A stretch of DNA of 64,000 nt from Candidatus Bipolaricaulota bacterium (GTDB taxonomy: Bacteria > Bipolaricaulota > Bipolaricaulia > Bipolaricaulales > Bipolaricaulaceae). Below the pieces are notes generated by a model, which was not told the DNA's origin, did no database searches, and saw nothing but the letters and a program-made list of their open reading frames with translations. Numbering within the stretch: the first letter of the stretch is position 1; the number at the start of each line of letters is the position of its first letter. Below are positions 1-8,922 of the stretch, in pieces. A program made the position numbers and the translations under genes. The stretch covers positions 62,001-126,000 of the forward strand of contig CALKES010000009.1 of NCBI GenBank assembly GCA_938084715.1, written 5' to 3'.

Positions 1-644
1 CGGCCGGCAAGGACGATGAGGTCGGAGCGCCGGAGCCCTGAGGTCAGGGCGTCGAACTCGGCGAACCCCGTGGACAGGGCCCCCACGGGCCGGCGGTGGG
101 GGTCCTTGTGAATCTCCATCAGGGTGTCTAGGTGGTCCTCGAGGAAGTCCCCCACGGCGTGGAAGCTCGGGGCGGAGCGGCGCTCGGCGATGGAGAACAC
201 CGCCTCCTCGGCCTGGTCCATCACCCGGTCCAGGGGGAGGTCCTCCTGATGGGCGAGCTCGGTCACCTTGCCGCCCACCGCGGCCAGCCACCTCCGGAGG
301 GCCTTCTCCTCCACGATCGCGGCGTAGTGCTCCACCGCGGCGGTGGTGGTGACCCCGCCCACGAGGTCGGCCAGGTAGCTCCGGCCCCCGACCTTGGGGA
401 GCTGCCCCCGCTCCTCGAGGCGGTTCGCCACCGCCACCGGGTCGGGGTGAACCCCCTCCTCAAACAGGTCGAGGATCGTCCGGAAGATGAGCTGGTGGGC
501 CCGGGAGTAGAAGTGATCCGGGGTCAGGCGCTCAGCCACCAGGGGGACGACCTCCTCGGGCTCGAGCATCGCCGCCCCCAGGACGAGCTGCTCGGCCTCC
601 GGGTTGCGCGGGACGCGGAGAACCCCTTCCTCGCGATCGGCCAC
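1..644 (-). CDS. dnaB: Replicative DNA helicase DnaB, N-terminal part (cut by window edge)
   Basis: This is the replicative helicase that unwinds DNA ahead of the fork and binds primase through its N-terminal domain. About 214 codons are visible. The N-terminal domain begins with the family motif RNPEAEQLVLGAAML at about residues 12-26. It is followed by the linker and the start of the RecA-like domain (STGFAEFDALTSGLRRSDLIVLAG), and the sequence leaves the window just before the Walker A motif. A GTG start at 644 fits the family's usual N-terminus. There is no Shine-Dalgarno sequence, but a TAAGAT box lies 6 nt upstream, suggesting leaderless translation. It is divergent from rpsB. The identification is firm; the rest of the gene lies outside the window. 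Confidence 0.93.
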   Translation of the reverse strand, partial: MADREEGVLRVPRNPEAEQLVLGAAMLEPEEVVPLVAERLTPDHFYSRAHQLIFRTILDLFEEGVHPDPVAVANRLEERGQLPKVGGRSYLADLVGGVTTTAAVEHYAAIVEEKALRRWLAAVGGKVTELAHQEDLPLDRVMDQAEEAVFSIAERRSAPSFHAVGDFLEDHLDTLMEIHKDPHRRPVGALSTGFAEFDALTSGLRRSDLIVLAG

Positions 645-650
645 GGGACG

Positions 651-656
651 ATCTTA
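651..656 (-). promoter_or_regulatory. Leaderless-type -10 box of dnaB
   Basis: TAAGAT on the minus strand ends 6 nt before the GTG start of dnaB, with no ribosome-binding site between them. The expected transcription start falls at or next to the start codon. No convincing -35 hexamer is seen 17 bp upstream. Inferred from position and from the same arrangement at other genes in this window. Confidence 0.5.
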
Positions 657-687
657 CCGCCCGGCCGAAGGCCCGCACCAGGGCCCG

Positions 688-716
688 TTGTCCTCCAGCG
701 CGAGGGGGGCTATACT
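688..716 (+). promoter_or_regulatory. Sigma-70 type promoter of rpsB-tsf-pyrH
   Basis: TTGTCC at 688-693 and TATACT at 711-716 are separated by 17 bp. The predicted start is near 723, giving a leader of about 38 nt that contains a strong AAGGAGGAGG ribosome-binding site at 747-756. Confidence 0.75.
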
Positions 717-760
717 TCGCCCACATCCTTGCCCCACGCGGCACAAAAGGAGGAGGTAGG

Positions 761-1573
761 TTGGCGCTTCTGTCCATGAAGGACCTCTTGGAGGCGGGGG
801 TCCACTTCGGGCACCGGACCCGGAAGTGGAACCCCAAAATGGCCCGCTTCATCTACACCGAGCGGAAGGGCATCCACATCATCGACCTCGGGAAGACCCT
901 GGAGCTCTTCGAGCGGGCGTACGATTTTGTGCGGTCCCAGTCCGCCAAGGGCAAGCCGATCCTGTTCGTGGGGACCAAACGCCAGGTCCAGCCCACGATC
1001 GAGGAGGAGGCCAAGCGCTGCGGCTGCCCGTACGTGAACCAGCGCTGGATCGGGGGAACCCTCACCAACTTCGAGGTCATCCGGCGGCGGATCCTCCACA
1101 TGCTGGAGCTGGAGCGGAACTTTGCCGAAGGGAAGTACGAGCGGCTCCCCTTGAAGGAGCGGATGAAGCTCGAGAAGGAGCTGAGCTACCTCCGGCGGAA
1201 CCTCGATGGGCTGCGGAGCCTGGACCGACTCCCCGGTGCGGTGTACGTGATCGACCCCACGGTGGAGGTCCACGCCGTCCGGGAGGCCAACCTCCTCCAC
1301 ATCCCCGTGGTGGCGATGTGCGACACCGACTCCGATCCCGACCTCGTCGACTACCCCATCCCGGGAAACGACGACGCGATCAAGTCCACCCGCCTCATCA
1401 CCGCCCGGATCGCCGACGCGGTGATCGAGGGCCGGGAGGGGCTCCAGGGGGAGGTGCCCGCCGAGCCGGCCGCGCCCGAGGTCATGCCCAAGCCGGAACT
1501 CATCGAGATCGAAACGGACAGCCACCTCATGGAGATGTGGGAGGAGCTGGCGGGCGAGGAAGGGAAGGACTGA
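761..1573 (+). CDS. rpsB: 30S ribosomal protein S2
   Basis: This is a structural protein of the small ribosomal subunit. The product is 270 aa, against about 240 in E. coli. It shows the S2 signatures LLEAGVHFGHRTRKWNPKM near the N-terminus, VGTKRQVQ, NQRWIGGTLTNF and the VPVVAMCDTDSDPDLVDYPIPGNDDA block. The last 40 or so residues are an acidic, proline-rich tail beyond the conserved core. The TTG start at 761 follows a very strong ribosome-binding site and gives the expected N-terminus; ATG at 776 would remove only five residues. It is the first gene of an rpsB-tsf-pyrH operon in the common bacterial order, and its stop codon overlaps the tsf start. Confidence 0.97.
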   Translation: MALLSMKDLLEAGVHFGHRTRKWNPKMARFIYTERKGIHIIDLGKTLELFERAYDFVRSQSAKGKPILFVGTKRQVQPTIEEEAKRCGCPYVNQRWIGGTLTNFEVIRRRILHMLELERNFAEGKYERLPLKERMKLEKELSYLRRNLDGLRSLDRLPGAVYVIDPTVEVHAVREANLLHIPVVAMCDTDSDPDLVDYPIPGNDDAIKSTRLITARIADAVIEGREGLQGEVPAEPAAPEVMPKPELIEIETDSHLMEMWEELAGEEGKD

Positions 1574-2169
1574 TGCCGGAAGTAACCCTGGAGCTCATCA
1601 AGCGCCTCCGCGAGGAGACGGGGATTGGGATCGTGGACTGCAAGGAGGCCCTCCTCAAGGCCAAGGGGAACCTGGAGGAGGCCAAGAAGATCCTCCGGAT
1701 GGAGGGGAAGGAGTTCCTAGCCGGCCAGACCCGGGCCGCCAACGAGGGCCGGGTGGAGGCCTACGTCCACCACTCGGGCAAGGTGGGGGTGCTGCTGGAG
1801 GTGAACACCTCCACCGACTTTGCGGCCAACTCCGAGGCGTTCCGGGAGTTCATCCGAAACCTCGCGATGCAGATCGCGGCCGCCAAGCCCCGGTGGGTGA
1901 AGCCCGAGGACGTCCCCCCCGAGGTCCTGGCCGAGGAGCGGGAGGTCCAGCGCAAGCAGGCGGAGAAGGAGGGGAAGCCCCCCCACATCATCGAGAAGAT
2001 CGTCGAGGGGCGAATCGGGAAGTTCTACGAGGAGAACTGCCTTCTCCGGCAGCCCTACGTCCGGGACCCCTCCCTCCGGGTGGAGGACCTCCTTGCGGAC
2101 CTGGGGGCCAAGCTGGGGGAGCCGGTGGTGATCCGACGGTTCGTCCGGTTCGAGGTGGGCAAAGGTTGA
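1573..2169 (+). CDS. tsf: Translation elongation factor Ts (short form)
   Basis: EF-Ts is the guanine-nucleotide exchange factor that recycles EF-Tu-GDP. The protein is 198 aa, with an N-terminal UBA-like domain (ELIKRLREETGIGIVDCKEAL) and the EF-Tu contact motif TDFAANSEAF. E. coli EF-Ts has about 283 aa. The short form matches the Thermus-type factor, which has a single core subdomain and acts as a dimer. The ATG at 1573 overlaps the rpsB stop (TGATG), so translation is probably coupled. Nothing is missing relative to other short EF-Ts proteins. Confidence 0.95.
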   Translation: MPEVTLELIKRLREETGIGIVDCKEALLKAKGNLEEAKKILRMEGKEFLAGQTRAANEGRVEAYVHHSGKVGVLLEVNTSTDFAANSEAFREFIRNLAMQIAAAKPRWVKPEDVPPEVLAEEREVQRKQAEKEGKPPHIIEKIVEGRIGKFYEENCLLRQPYVRDPSLRVEDLLADLGAKLGEPVVIRRFVRFEVGKG

Positions 2170-2864
2170 CCCTCCGCTTCCGCCGGGTGGCGGTCAAACT
2201 CTCCGGCGAGATCTTGGCCGGTGGTGAAGGCCCCCTGGGAGAGAGGGGCCTTCAGTTGTATGCCGAGGAGCTCCGGGCGGCCCGGGAGGCCGGGGCGGAG
2301 GTCGCCGTCGTCGTGGGGGGAGGGAACATCGCCCGGGGGGCAGCCCTCGCCCACCTCTCCCCCGTGGCCGGCCACACGATCGGGATGCTGGCCACGGTCC
2401 TCAACGCCCTCGCCCTGCGGGAGGCCCTGGCCCAGCGGGGGGTTCCCTCCCTCGTCCAGTCGGCCCTCCCGATCCCCGGGGTTGCCGACCCGGTCGACCC
2501 CTGGGTGGCCCGGGCGGCCCTCGACCAGGGCGAGGTCGTCCTGTTCGCCGCCGGGACGGGGAACCCGTTTGTGACCACGGACACCGCGGCCGTGGTCCGC
2601 GCCCTGTCCGTGGGGGCCCAGGCCGTGCTCAAGGGGTCCAAGGTGGACGGGGTGTACGACGCCGATCCGGTCCAGAGCCCCCGTGCTCAGCTCCTCCCCC
2701 GCCTCACCCCGCGGGACTACCTCGCCCGGGGGCTGCGGGTCCTCGACCCAGCAGCGGTGGCCCTCGCCGGAGAACATGGGCTCCCCATCGTCGTGTTCGC
2801 CGCCACCCGCAAGGGCGCCCTCCTCGCCGCCCTGGGGGGGAAGATCGGGTCCACGATCGGCTGA
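2166..2864 (+). CDS. pyrH: Uridylate kinase (UMP kinase)
   Basis: This amino-acid-kinase family enzyme phosphorylates UMP to UDP in pyrimidine nucleotide synthesis. The product is 232 aa, about normal length. Visible motifs are VAVKLSGEILAGG (ATP binding) near residue 8, VVVGGGNIARG, the GMLATVLNALALREAL helix, FAAGTGNPFVTTDTAA and the KGSKVDGVYDADP loop. I chose the TTG at 2166, which overlaps the tsf stop (TTGA) and keeps the full N-terminal strand; GTG at 2187 would cut into it. It is the last gene of the rpsB-tsf-pyrH operon. frr, which often follows, is absent, and the next gene is convergent. Confidence 0.94.
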   Translation: MTLRFRRVAVKLSGEILAGGEGPLGERGLQLYAEELRAAREAGAEVAVVVGGGNIARGAALAHLSPVAGHTIGMLATVLNALALREALAQRGVPSLVQSALPIPGVADPVDPWVARAALDQGEVVLFAAGTGNPFVTTDTAAVVRALSVGAQAVLKGSKVDGVYDADPVQSPRAQLLPRLTPRDYLARGLRVLDPAAVALAGEHGLPIVVFAATRKGALLAALGGKIGSTIG

Positions 2865-2873
2865 GATCAGCCG
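2858..2873. terminator. Inverted repeat spanning both convergent stop codons
   Basis: CGGCTG-AGAT-CAGCCG is a perfect 6-bp stem with a 4-nt loop. It covers the stop codons of both pyrH (plus) and oadB (minus), which are 2 nt apart. It may act as a small bidirectional terminator, but the stem is short and there is no U-tract. Confidence 0.35.
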
Positions 2874-4003
2874 AGGAGGGCGAGGAGGACCCCGGCGGCC
2901 ACCGCGGACCCCAACACCCCGGCGACGTTGGGGCCCATGGCGTGCATGAGGAGGGCGTTGTGGGGATCGGCCTCCAGGCCCACCCGGTTCACGACCCGGG
3001 CCGCCATCGGAACCGCCGACACCCCGGCCGCCCCGATGAGGGGGTTCACCGGAAGCCCCACGGCCCGCATCGCCTTGCCCATGAGCACCCCGGCCGCCGT
3101 CCCCAGGGCAAACGCCACCGCCCCGAGCCCCAGCACCACCAGGGTCTCCCCCCGGAGAAAGAGGTCGGCGGCGAGCCTCGATCCCACCGCCAGGCCCAGG
3201 AACAGGGTCACCACGTTGATGAGCTCGTTCTGGGCCGCGTGGGCCAGCCGCTCCACCACCCCCGTCTCCCGAAGGAGGTTCCCCAGCATGAGCATCCCCA
3301 CCAGGGGGATCGCCGCCGGCAGAAGCAGGCCGCACAGGCCGACCACGACGAGGGGGAAGACGATCCGCTCCCGGCGGGAGACGGGCCGGAGCTGGGCCAT
3401 CGGGACCGCCCGCTCCCGGGGGGTGGTGAGGAGACGCATGATCGGGGGCTGGATCAGAGGGACGAGGGCCATGTAGGCGTAGGCCGAGACCGCCACCGCC
3501 CCGAGAAGCCGCGGGGAGAGCCGGGTGGCCAGGAAGATCGCCGTGGGCCCGTCCGCCCCGCCGATGATCCCGATCGCGGCCGCGTCCTGGAGGGTGAACC
3601 CCAACCCCAACGCCTGCCCCAAGGCCAGGGCCCCAAGGAGGGTGCCGAAGATCCCCACCTGGGCCGCCGCCCCGAGGAGCGCGGTCACCGGCTGGGCGAG
3701 GAGAGGTCCGAAGTCGGTCATCGCCCCCACCCCCACGAACACGAGGAGGGGGAACAGCCCCGTCTCCACCCCCGCCCGATAGAGGAGGCCGAGGATCCCC
3801 TCGGGCCCCCCCACCCCGGCGAGGGGAACATTGGCCAGGATTGCCCCGAACCCGATGGGGAGGAGGAGGTTCGGCTCGTACCGTTTCCCCACGGCCAGGG
3901 CGACGAGGACGAGCCCCACCCCGATCATCCCCGCCTGGCCCCAGGTCATCTGGGCGAGGCCCGTGGCCTCGACCAGCCGCACCAGGCCCCGGAGGAGGTC
4001 CAC
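2867..4003 (-). CDS. oadB: Sodium-ion-translocating decarboxylase, beta subunit
   Basis: The beta subunit is the integral membrane part of biotin-dependent Na+ pumps (OadB/MmdB/GcdB family). It decarboxylates carboxybiotin and couples this to Na+ export. The product is 378 aa with about ten hydrophobic segments. Diagnostic motifs are [18 protein letters not shown] and [20 protein letters not shown], both conserved around the Na+ and carboxybiotin site. The GTG start at 4003 overlaps the oadA stop (TAGTG), so translation is coupled. It is the last gene of birA-oadG-oadA-oadB. The family is certain; the substrate is set by the alpha subunit. Confidence 0.95.
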   Translation of the reverse strand: MDLLRGLVRLVEATGLAQMTWGQAGMIGVGLVLVALAVGKRYEPNLLLPIGFGAILANVPLAGVGGPEGILGLLYRAGVETGLFPLLVFVGVGAMTDFGPLLAQPVTALLGAAAQVGIFGTLLGALALGQALGLGFTLQDAAAIGIIGGADGPTAIFLATRLSPRLLGAVAVSAYAYMALVPLIQPPIMRLLTTPRERAVPMAQLRPVSRRERIVFPLVVVGLCGLLLPAAIPLVGMLMLGNLLRETGVVERLAHAAQNELINVVTLFLGLAVGSRLAADLFLRGETLVVLGLGAVAFALGTAAGVLMGKAMRAVGLPVNPLIGAAGVSAVPMAARVVNRVGLEADPHNALLMHAMGPNVAGVLGSAVAAGVLLALLG

Positions 4004-5775
4004 TAGCGGATCCAGGCCACGACCTGGTTCGCGGCCACCGCCTGCCCAGGGGAGACCGCGACCGCCGTCACCACCCCGGAGGCGGGGGCCTTGACCTCGT
4101 GCTCCATCTTCAGGGCCTCGACGACGACCAGGGCCTCCTGGGCCGCGACCCGCTGCCCCGGGGCGACGAGGACCCGGAGGACCCGCCCGGGGAGGGGGGT
4201 CCGGACCGGGGACCCCTCCCCCTGCCCTGGAGCGGAGGGGGCCCGCACGACCTCGTAGGGGTAGGGGACGCCGTCGACCACCGCCTGCCCCCCGTCGAGG
4301 ACCACGGTGTACGTGCGGTCGCCCACGCGGACGACCACGGGCCCCTCGGCGGGGGGGGCCTTCTCCTCCGGGGGCGCCTTCTTCCGGACCCGCACCTCCC
4401 CCCGGCCGCGGAGGAACTGGAGCCCCTTCTCCCCGCAGGTGGCGACGATGAACACGTTCTCATCGGTAGCCGGAAGCTCCGCCTCCTCGAGGACCCTCCG
4501 CGCCGCGGCCACCCCCTTCGTGGGATCGGCGTCGCACAGCTCCAGGGGCGAGGCCGGGGCTAGGGGAAGGCCGAGGTCTTCCTGGGCCCGCCGGACGACC
4601 TCTGGGTCGGGGGGGACCGGGGTCCGGCCAAAGTACCCGAGGACCATCTTCCCGTACCCCTCGGCGATCCGCTTCCAGGGGCCAAAGATCACGTTGTTGT
4701 ACGCCTGCTGGAAGTAGAACTGGGACACCGGGGTCACCGAGGTCCCAAACCCGCCCCGCCGGACCACCTCCCCCATCGCCCGCAGCACCTCCGGAAGCCG
4801 GTCCAGGGTCCCCTCGTCCCGCATCATCTGGGTGTTGGCGGTGAGGGCCCCTCCGGGCATGGGGGAGAACGGGATCAGGGGGTCCACCGCCCGGGCCTCG
4901 GGGGGGACGAAGTAGTCCCGCAGGCAATCCGCCAGGACCCGCTCCACCTCGAGGACCCGCTCCACGTCCAGCCCCAGGTCGTAGTCCGTCCCCCGCAGGG
5001 CGTGCCACAGGGTGAGGACGTCGGGCTGGGACGTCCCCCCCGAAACGGGGGCCAACGAGAGGTCGATCCCATCCACCCCCGCCTCCAGGGCGGCGAGGTA
5101 GCAGGCCACCGCCGCCCCCGCGCTGTCGTGGGTGTGGAACCGGAGGTGGACCTTGGACCCCAGAAGCTTCCGGGCCCCGCGGATCGTCTCCCCCACCACC
5201 GCCGGGGGCGCCGTCCCCGACGCGTCCTTGAAGCACACGGAGTGGAAGGGCACCTCGGCGTCGAGGATCTTCCGCAAGACCCCCAGGTAGAACTCCGGGG
5301 TGTGGGCCCCGCTGCACCCCGGGGGCAGGCCCATCAACGTCACCACCACCTCGTGGCGGAGGCCCGCCTCGACGATGCACCTCCCGCTGAAGGCCAGGTT
5401 GTCCACGTCGTTGAGGGCGTCGAAGTTCCGGATGGTGGTGATCCCGTGGCGGGCGAAGAGCTGGGCGTGGAGGCGGATGATGTCCCGGGGTTGGGCGTCC
5501 AGGGCCACCACGCTGATCCCCCGGGCGAGGGTCTGGAGGTTGGCGTCGGGCCCGGCCGCCCGGCGAAACGCGTCCATCACGTCGAACGCGTTTTCGTTCG
5601 TGTAGAAGAACGCAGACTGGAACGCCGCCCCACCCCCGGCCTCGAAGTGGGTGAACCCCGCCTCCCGGGCCGCCTCCACCGCGGGGAGGTAGTCTCGGGA
5701 GAGGACCCGGCACCCGAACACGGACTGGAGCCCATCCCGGAACGTCGTGACCATCACCGCCACCGGCCGGGGCAC
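4003..5775 (-). CDS. oadA: Biotin-dependent carboxyltransferase, decarboxylase alpha subunit
   Basis: The alpha subunit transfers a carboxyl group from a 2-oxo acid (oxaloacetate in the best-known case) to its own biotin. The product is 590 aa. It has an HMG-CoA-lyase-like barrel whose metal and carbamyl-lysine residues are kept ([21 protein letters not shown]), then the conserved carboxylase domain ([16 protein letters not shown]), a Pro/Ala-rich linker and a C-terminal biotinyl domain. Biotin goes on Lys556 in EALKMEHEV. The N-terminal motif [12 protein letters not shown] replaces the usual GGATFD, so the substrate could differ from oxaloacetate. The GTG at 5775 has a GGAGAGGAGG site and starts one nt after the oadG stop. 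Confidence 0.9.
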   Translation of the reverse strand: MPRPVAVMVTTFRDGLQSVFGCRVLSRDYLPAVEAAREAGFTHFEAGGGAAFQSAFFYTNENAFDVMDAFRRAAGPDANLQTLARGISVVALDAQPRDIIRLHAQLFARHGITTIRNFDALNDVDNLAFSGRCIVEAGLRHEVVVTLMGLPPGCSGAHTPEFYLGVLRKILDAEVPFHSVCFKDASGTAPPAVVGETIRGARKLLGSKVHLRFHTHDSAGAAVACYLAALEAGVDGIDLSLAPVSGGTSQPDVLTLWHALRGTDYDLGLDVERVLEVERVLADCLRDYFVPPEARAVDPLIPFSPMPGGALTANTQMMRDEGTLDRLPEVLRAMGEVVRRGGFGTSVTPVSQFYFQQAYNNVIFGPWKRIAEGYGKMVLGYFGRTPVPPDPEVVRRAQEDLGLPLAPASPLELCDADPTKGVAAARRVLEEAELPATDENVFIVATCGEKGLQFLRGRGEVRVRKKAPPEEKAPPAEGPVVVRVGDRTYTVVLDGGQAVVDGVPYPYEVVRAPSAPGQGEGSPVRTPLPGRVLRVLVAPGQRVAAQEALVVVEALKMEHEVKAPASGVVTAVAVSPGQAVAANQVVAWIR

Positions 5776-5776
5776 G

Positions 5777-5968
5777 CTACCTCCTCTCCTTCTCCCGAAG
5801 GGCGACGGCGATCGCCACCGCCACCTCCGCCCCCTCGTCGGCCGGCGTCCCGCCCAGCCACCGCCCGACCCCCGCCACCACGAGGACCAACAGGCCCAAG
5901 AACGCGAACACCACCCCCATCCCAAGGAGGGTGAGGACGAGGCCGGCCCCTAGCACTGGGCCCCCCAT
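5777..5968 (-). CDS. oadG: Sodium pump decarboxylase, gamma subunit (OadG-like)
   Basis: The gamma subunit is a small membrane anchor that holds the alpha and beta subunits together. The product is about 63 aa. It has a single transmembrane helix (LVLTLLGMGVVFAFLGLLVL) followed by a soluble tail ending in AVAIAVALREKERR, the usual OadG shape. The start is uncertain. ATG 5968 overlaps the end of birA by 19 nt and has no clear ribosome-binding site; GTG 5956 and ATG 6004 are alternatives. Its position between birA and oadA supports the call more than sequence conservation, which is low in this family. Confidence 0.8.
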   Translation of the reverse strand: MGGPVLGAGLVLTLLGMGVVFAFLGLLVLVVAGVGRWLGGTPADEGAEVAVAIAVALREKERR

Positions 5969-6600
5969 GGGTTCCAGCCCCGGGCGAACTCCATCCGGGT
6001 CCACGCGGCCGCCCTCACCGGTCCCGGCCCGCGGCCAAGCCAGTTCCAGAACCCCTCGACGAGGGCCTCGGCCACCTCCTGGAGGTCCGCCTCCACGCCC
6101 AACGCCCGAAGGGAGGTGGCGGGCTGGTCGATCCGGGAAAGCTCCTCAGGTCCCATCCCCACGTTCACCCCCACCCCCACCACCGCCCCGTCCACCCCCC
6201 GGGCCCCGGGGACCGTCTCCACCAGGATCCCCGCCACCTTCCTCCCCTCGACCCGGACGTCGTTGGGCCACTTGAGGGAGGAGGGAACCCCGTAGCGGGC
6301 GAGGACGTCCCCCACGGCGAGGGCCATCGCCCAGGGGAGGAACGTGGGGAGGTCGGCGGGGGAACACGGGAGGCCGGGGACGGTGCAGCTGAGGTAGACG
6401 TTTCCGGGGGGGGAGCGCCACGGCCGGCCGCCCCTTCCCCGCCCCGCGGTCTGGGCCCGGGCCCCGACCACCGCCCGGGGGGGAAGACCGGTCCACATCG
6501 CCCGGGCAACCTCCTGGGTTGAACCCACGACGTCGTGCCACAGAATGGTCGGGCAGCGGCTTCGCGTCCGGAACAGCACCGTTCTCCCTCCCGCGCCCAC
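5950..6600 (-). CDS. birA: Biotin--[carboxylase] ligase, single-domain BirA
   Basis: This enzyme activates biotin with ATP and attaches it to the acceptor lysine of biotinyl domains. The product is 216 aa and lacks the N-terminal DNA-binding domain of E. coli BirA, so it is not expected to act as a repressor. Visible motifs are DVVGSTQEVA, the biotinyl-AMP loop AGRGRGGRPW, NVYLSC, LKWPNDV and the GRKVAGILVE strand. The GTG start at 6600 has GAGGGTGGG just upstream. It is directly upstream of oadG and overlaps it, so the ligase is probably made together with its client, the OadA biotinyl domain. Confidence 0.93.
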   Translation of the reverse strand: MGAGGRTVLFRTRSRCPTILWHDVVGSTQEVARAMWTGLPPRAVVGARAQTAGRGRGGRPWRSPPGNVYLSCTVPGLPCSPADLPTFLPWAMALAVGDVLARYGVPSSLKWPNDVRVEGRKVAGILVETVPGARGVDGAVVGVGVNVGMGPEELSRIDQPATSLRALGVEADLQEVAEALVEGFWNWLGRGPGPVRAAAWTRMEFARGWNPWGAQC

Positions 6601-6618
6601 CCCACCCTCAGGTTCCTA

Positions 6619-6691
6619 TGGTCCCAAGGGGATTCGAACCCCTGTCTCCGGGATGAGAGCCCGGTATCCTGGACCCCTAGACGATGGGACC
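6619..6691 (-). tRNA. tRNA-Glu (anticodon CTC)
   Basis: This is a complete cloverleaf of 73 nt. The acceptor stem GGTCCCA pairs with TGGGACC. The anticodon stem is CCGGG/CCCGG around loop CTCTCAT, giving anticodon CTC, which reads GAG. The T arm is AGGGG-TTCGAAT-CCCCT and the discriminator is A. CCA is not encoded, so it must be added after transcription. It lies between birA and an exported-protein gene on the same strand. Confidence 0.95.
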
Positions 6692-6712
6692 GGCGCTCGG
6701 ATTATAGGCCCT

Positions 6713-8869
6713 CTACGGACCCACCTCCACCGCGTCGGGGCTCAGCACGTATGGGAACGGACGCCCCGCCGCATCGAGGAGCTCGCTGATCTCCACGGCG
6801 ATGCTCCCCTTGCCCGTGGCCTTGAACTCCAGGGTGAGGATCGGGCCGGCCTGGGGTTGGCCCCCCGCGGAGAGGCCGAGCCGGAACGCGGCCCGTCGCG
6901 GGGCCACCTCGGAGGCAAGGAGCACATACGGATCCCCGGCCTCCAACCGGACGAGGGAGACAGGCTGCCCCTCTTCCACAGTGAACGCCCCCACGAGCGT
7001 CCCCACGGCGGGGCTATCCGCAACGAGCTGGACCAGGTTCTTGTCCCGAACCGGGGTCAAGGTGACCGCGGCCAGGGACACGGTGACCCGGGTCGGGGTG
7101 ACGGTGAACGGGAGCTCGATCCCCGCCCAGTCGACGAGCTGCACGTTGCGGAGCTCGAGGGAAAGCTCGACCTTGGGGTCCGTGACCCGGCCCACGACCA
7201 CCTGGACCGTGACGAGCTTGCCGGCCCGGATCTGGGCCCGGGGGGCCTCCACCTTGAACGTGAGCTCCCCCTTCTCCCGGTCGAGCTTCTCCTCGACGAT
7301 CCGGTAGGGGGCCTCCGCCACGAGCCTGAGGGACACCTCCTCGAGCTTGAGGGGCGGGGTGGGGGTGTACTTGAGGACCCCCTGGAACGTGGCCACGGTC
7401 TCCCCGTCAGTGGAGATCTCCACCCGGGAGCCGTCGACCTTGAGGGTGATCTTGGGCTGGCCGAAGAAGATCGCCTTGGGGGGGACAACCTCTTGAACCC
7501 CCGAGAACTGGGTCAGGGCCCCGGGGCGGGCCAGGTAGTCGGGCGGAAGCTTCTCCTCCACCTTCACCCGGTGGGCGAGGAGGAGGCTCCCTCCGAGGGG
7601 CATCTTCCCCCCCAAGGAGAGGGTGGTGGTGAGGGCGAACGTCCGGTCGTCCTCCACGAGGATCGGCTTCCCGTCCGGGGCAACGAGGTCGAACTTCCCC
7701 AAGCCCGGGCCGATCCCGAGGAAGTTCCCCCGGGTGTCCGCGAGCTCCACCCCCGTGACCTGGGTCGAGACCGTCCCCCGAGCCACGAGCTCGAGGCTCT
7801 CGACCCGGAGGGGAGTCGTGTTCCGGTCGGAGTCGGTGAGGGTCAGGGTCGAGTAGCGGAGGGTGCTGGGGACGGTGGTGAACACCCGACCCGCGTCGGG
7901 GACGGCCACGGCCACGGTCTCAAACCCCGCCGCCACCACCCGGTCGGGGAGGGGGTCGGTGAAGGTGAACGACTTCTCCTGGGGGCCTGTCCGGCCTTCC
8001 CGGACGGTGATCGTGAGGGTGGGGGCCACGGTCACTGGGTCCCGGGGGAGGAACGTGGGGGGAACGGTGACGAACAGCTTGACCGACCCGGGGCGGATCT
8101 CGTCGAAGGTGTCGTAGGCCACGAACGCCGGCTCGGGGAGGGTGAACTCGACCCCGGCCGGGACCTCGATCCGGGTCACTCCGTTGTTGATGTCGACAGT
8201 CCAGATGAGTTCCCGAGGCCCGTCCACGCGAACCTTGACGATGTACAGGGGGTGGGGGTTGACATCGGGGGTGTCCCAGACCTCGGCCTCGGCAACGAGA
8301 AACACGTCCCCGGGGTTGAGGATTCCCCCTTCGGGGCCGGGGAGGCCCCGGGCCTCGAAGCTCCCCTCGACGACGAACCGCTCGGGGGCCCCGTCCGTGA
8401 GCTCGATCTGCCCCCCTTCCCCTCCCTCCGACCACCACAGGCGGATCCGGGGCTGGATCGTCCGGCCGTGGACGATCCGGTCCGTCACCTTGACCCAGAG
8501 CTCGAGCCACATCTCCCCATCGTCGGGGAGCATCCGCTCCTCGGCGGGCCGGCCGAGGAGGACCTCCGCCACCGGGAACCCCGGCCAGCGGCCGAAGACC
8601 CGTTTCTGGCCCGCGACCTCAACCCGCAGCTCCACCCACTCGATCTCCGGGGGGGTGGCCGTCCCGAGGTTATCGATCTGGATCCGAGTGAAGTAGACGG
8701 GATCGGGGTTTCCAGCGTCGTTGTCCCGGAGGAGGGCCCGCATCACAAGGCCCGTGTCCGTCGGGTTGAACGGGACGTTCCCGTACCCGAGGTCCCGGTA
8801 CTCCTCGATCTGCCCCAGCGCCGTGACGGCAAACAGAAAGGCACACGCCCACAGAAGAAGCTTCCGCAT
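6713..8869 (-). CDS. Exported multidomain protein with cohesin-like C-terminus
   Basis: I do not recognise a named family for the whole 718-aa protein. It starts with a signal peptide (MRKLLLWACAFLFAVTALGQ). It then consists almost entirely of beta-strand-rich, Ig-like segments with few Cys, typical of an extracellular or surface protein. The last 120 or so residues, from VTLTPVRDKNLV through PILTLEFKATGKGSIAVEI to LDAAGRPFPYVLSP, resemble a cohesin-type beta-sandwich, including the closing 'L.D..G' turn. The ATG at 8869 has a perfect AAAGGAGGCG site. It is on the same strand as tRNA-Glu and birA downstream. Function unknown; an adhesion or surface-scaffold role is inference. Confidence 0.8.
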   Translation of the reverse strand: MRKLLLWACAFLFAVTALGQIEEYRDLGYGNVPFNPTDTGLVMRALLRDNDAGNPDPVYFTRIQIDNLGTATPPEIEWVELRVEVAGQKRVFGRWPGFPVAEVLLGRPAEERMLPDDGEMWLELWVKVTDRIVHGRTIQPRIRLWWSEGGEGGQIELTDGAPERFVVEGSFEARGLPGPEGGILNPGDVFLVAEAEVWDTPDVNPHPLYIVKVRVDGPRELIWTVDINNGVTRIEVPAGVEFTLPEPAFVAYDTFDEIRPGSVKLFVTVPPTFLPRDPVTVAPTLTITVREGRTGPQEKSFTFTDPLPDRVVAAGFETVAVAVPDAGRVFTTVPSTLRYSTLTLTDSDRNTTPLRVESLELVARGTVSTQVTGVELADTRGNFLGIGPGLGKFDLVAPDGKPILVEDDRTFALTTTLSLGGKMPLGGSLLLAHRVKVEEKLPPDYLARPGALTQFSGVQEVVPPKAIFFGQPKITLKVDGSRVEISTDGETVATFQGVLKYTPTPPLKLEEVSLRLVAEAPYRIVEEKLDREKGELTFKVEAPRAQIRAGKLVTVQVVVGRVTDPKVELSLELRNVQLVDWAGIELPFTVTPTRVTVSLAAVTLTPVRDKNLVQLVADSPAVGTLVGAFTVEEGQPVSLVRLEAGDPYVLLASEVAPRRAAFRLGLSAGGQPQAGPILTLEFKATGKGSIAVEISELLDAAGRPFPYVLSPDAVEVGP

Positions 8870-8922
8870 CGTCGCCTCCTTTGGCCCAGCGGAGAGGATG
8901 ATACCGTGGCGGAGGGCCGCCG

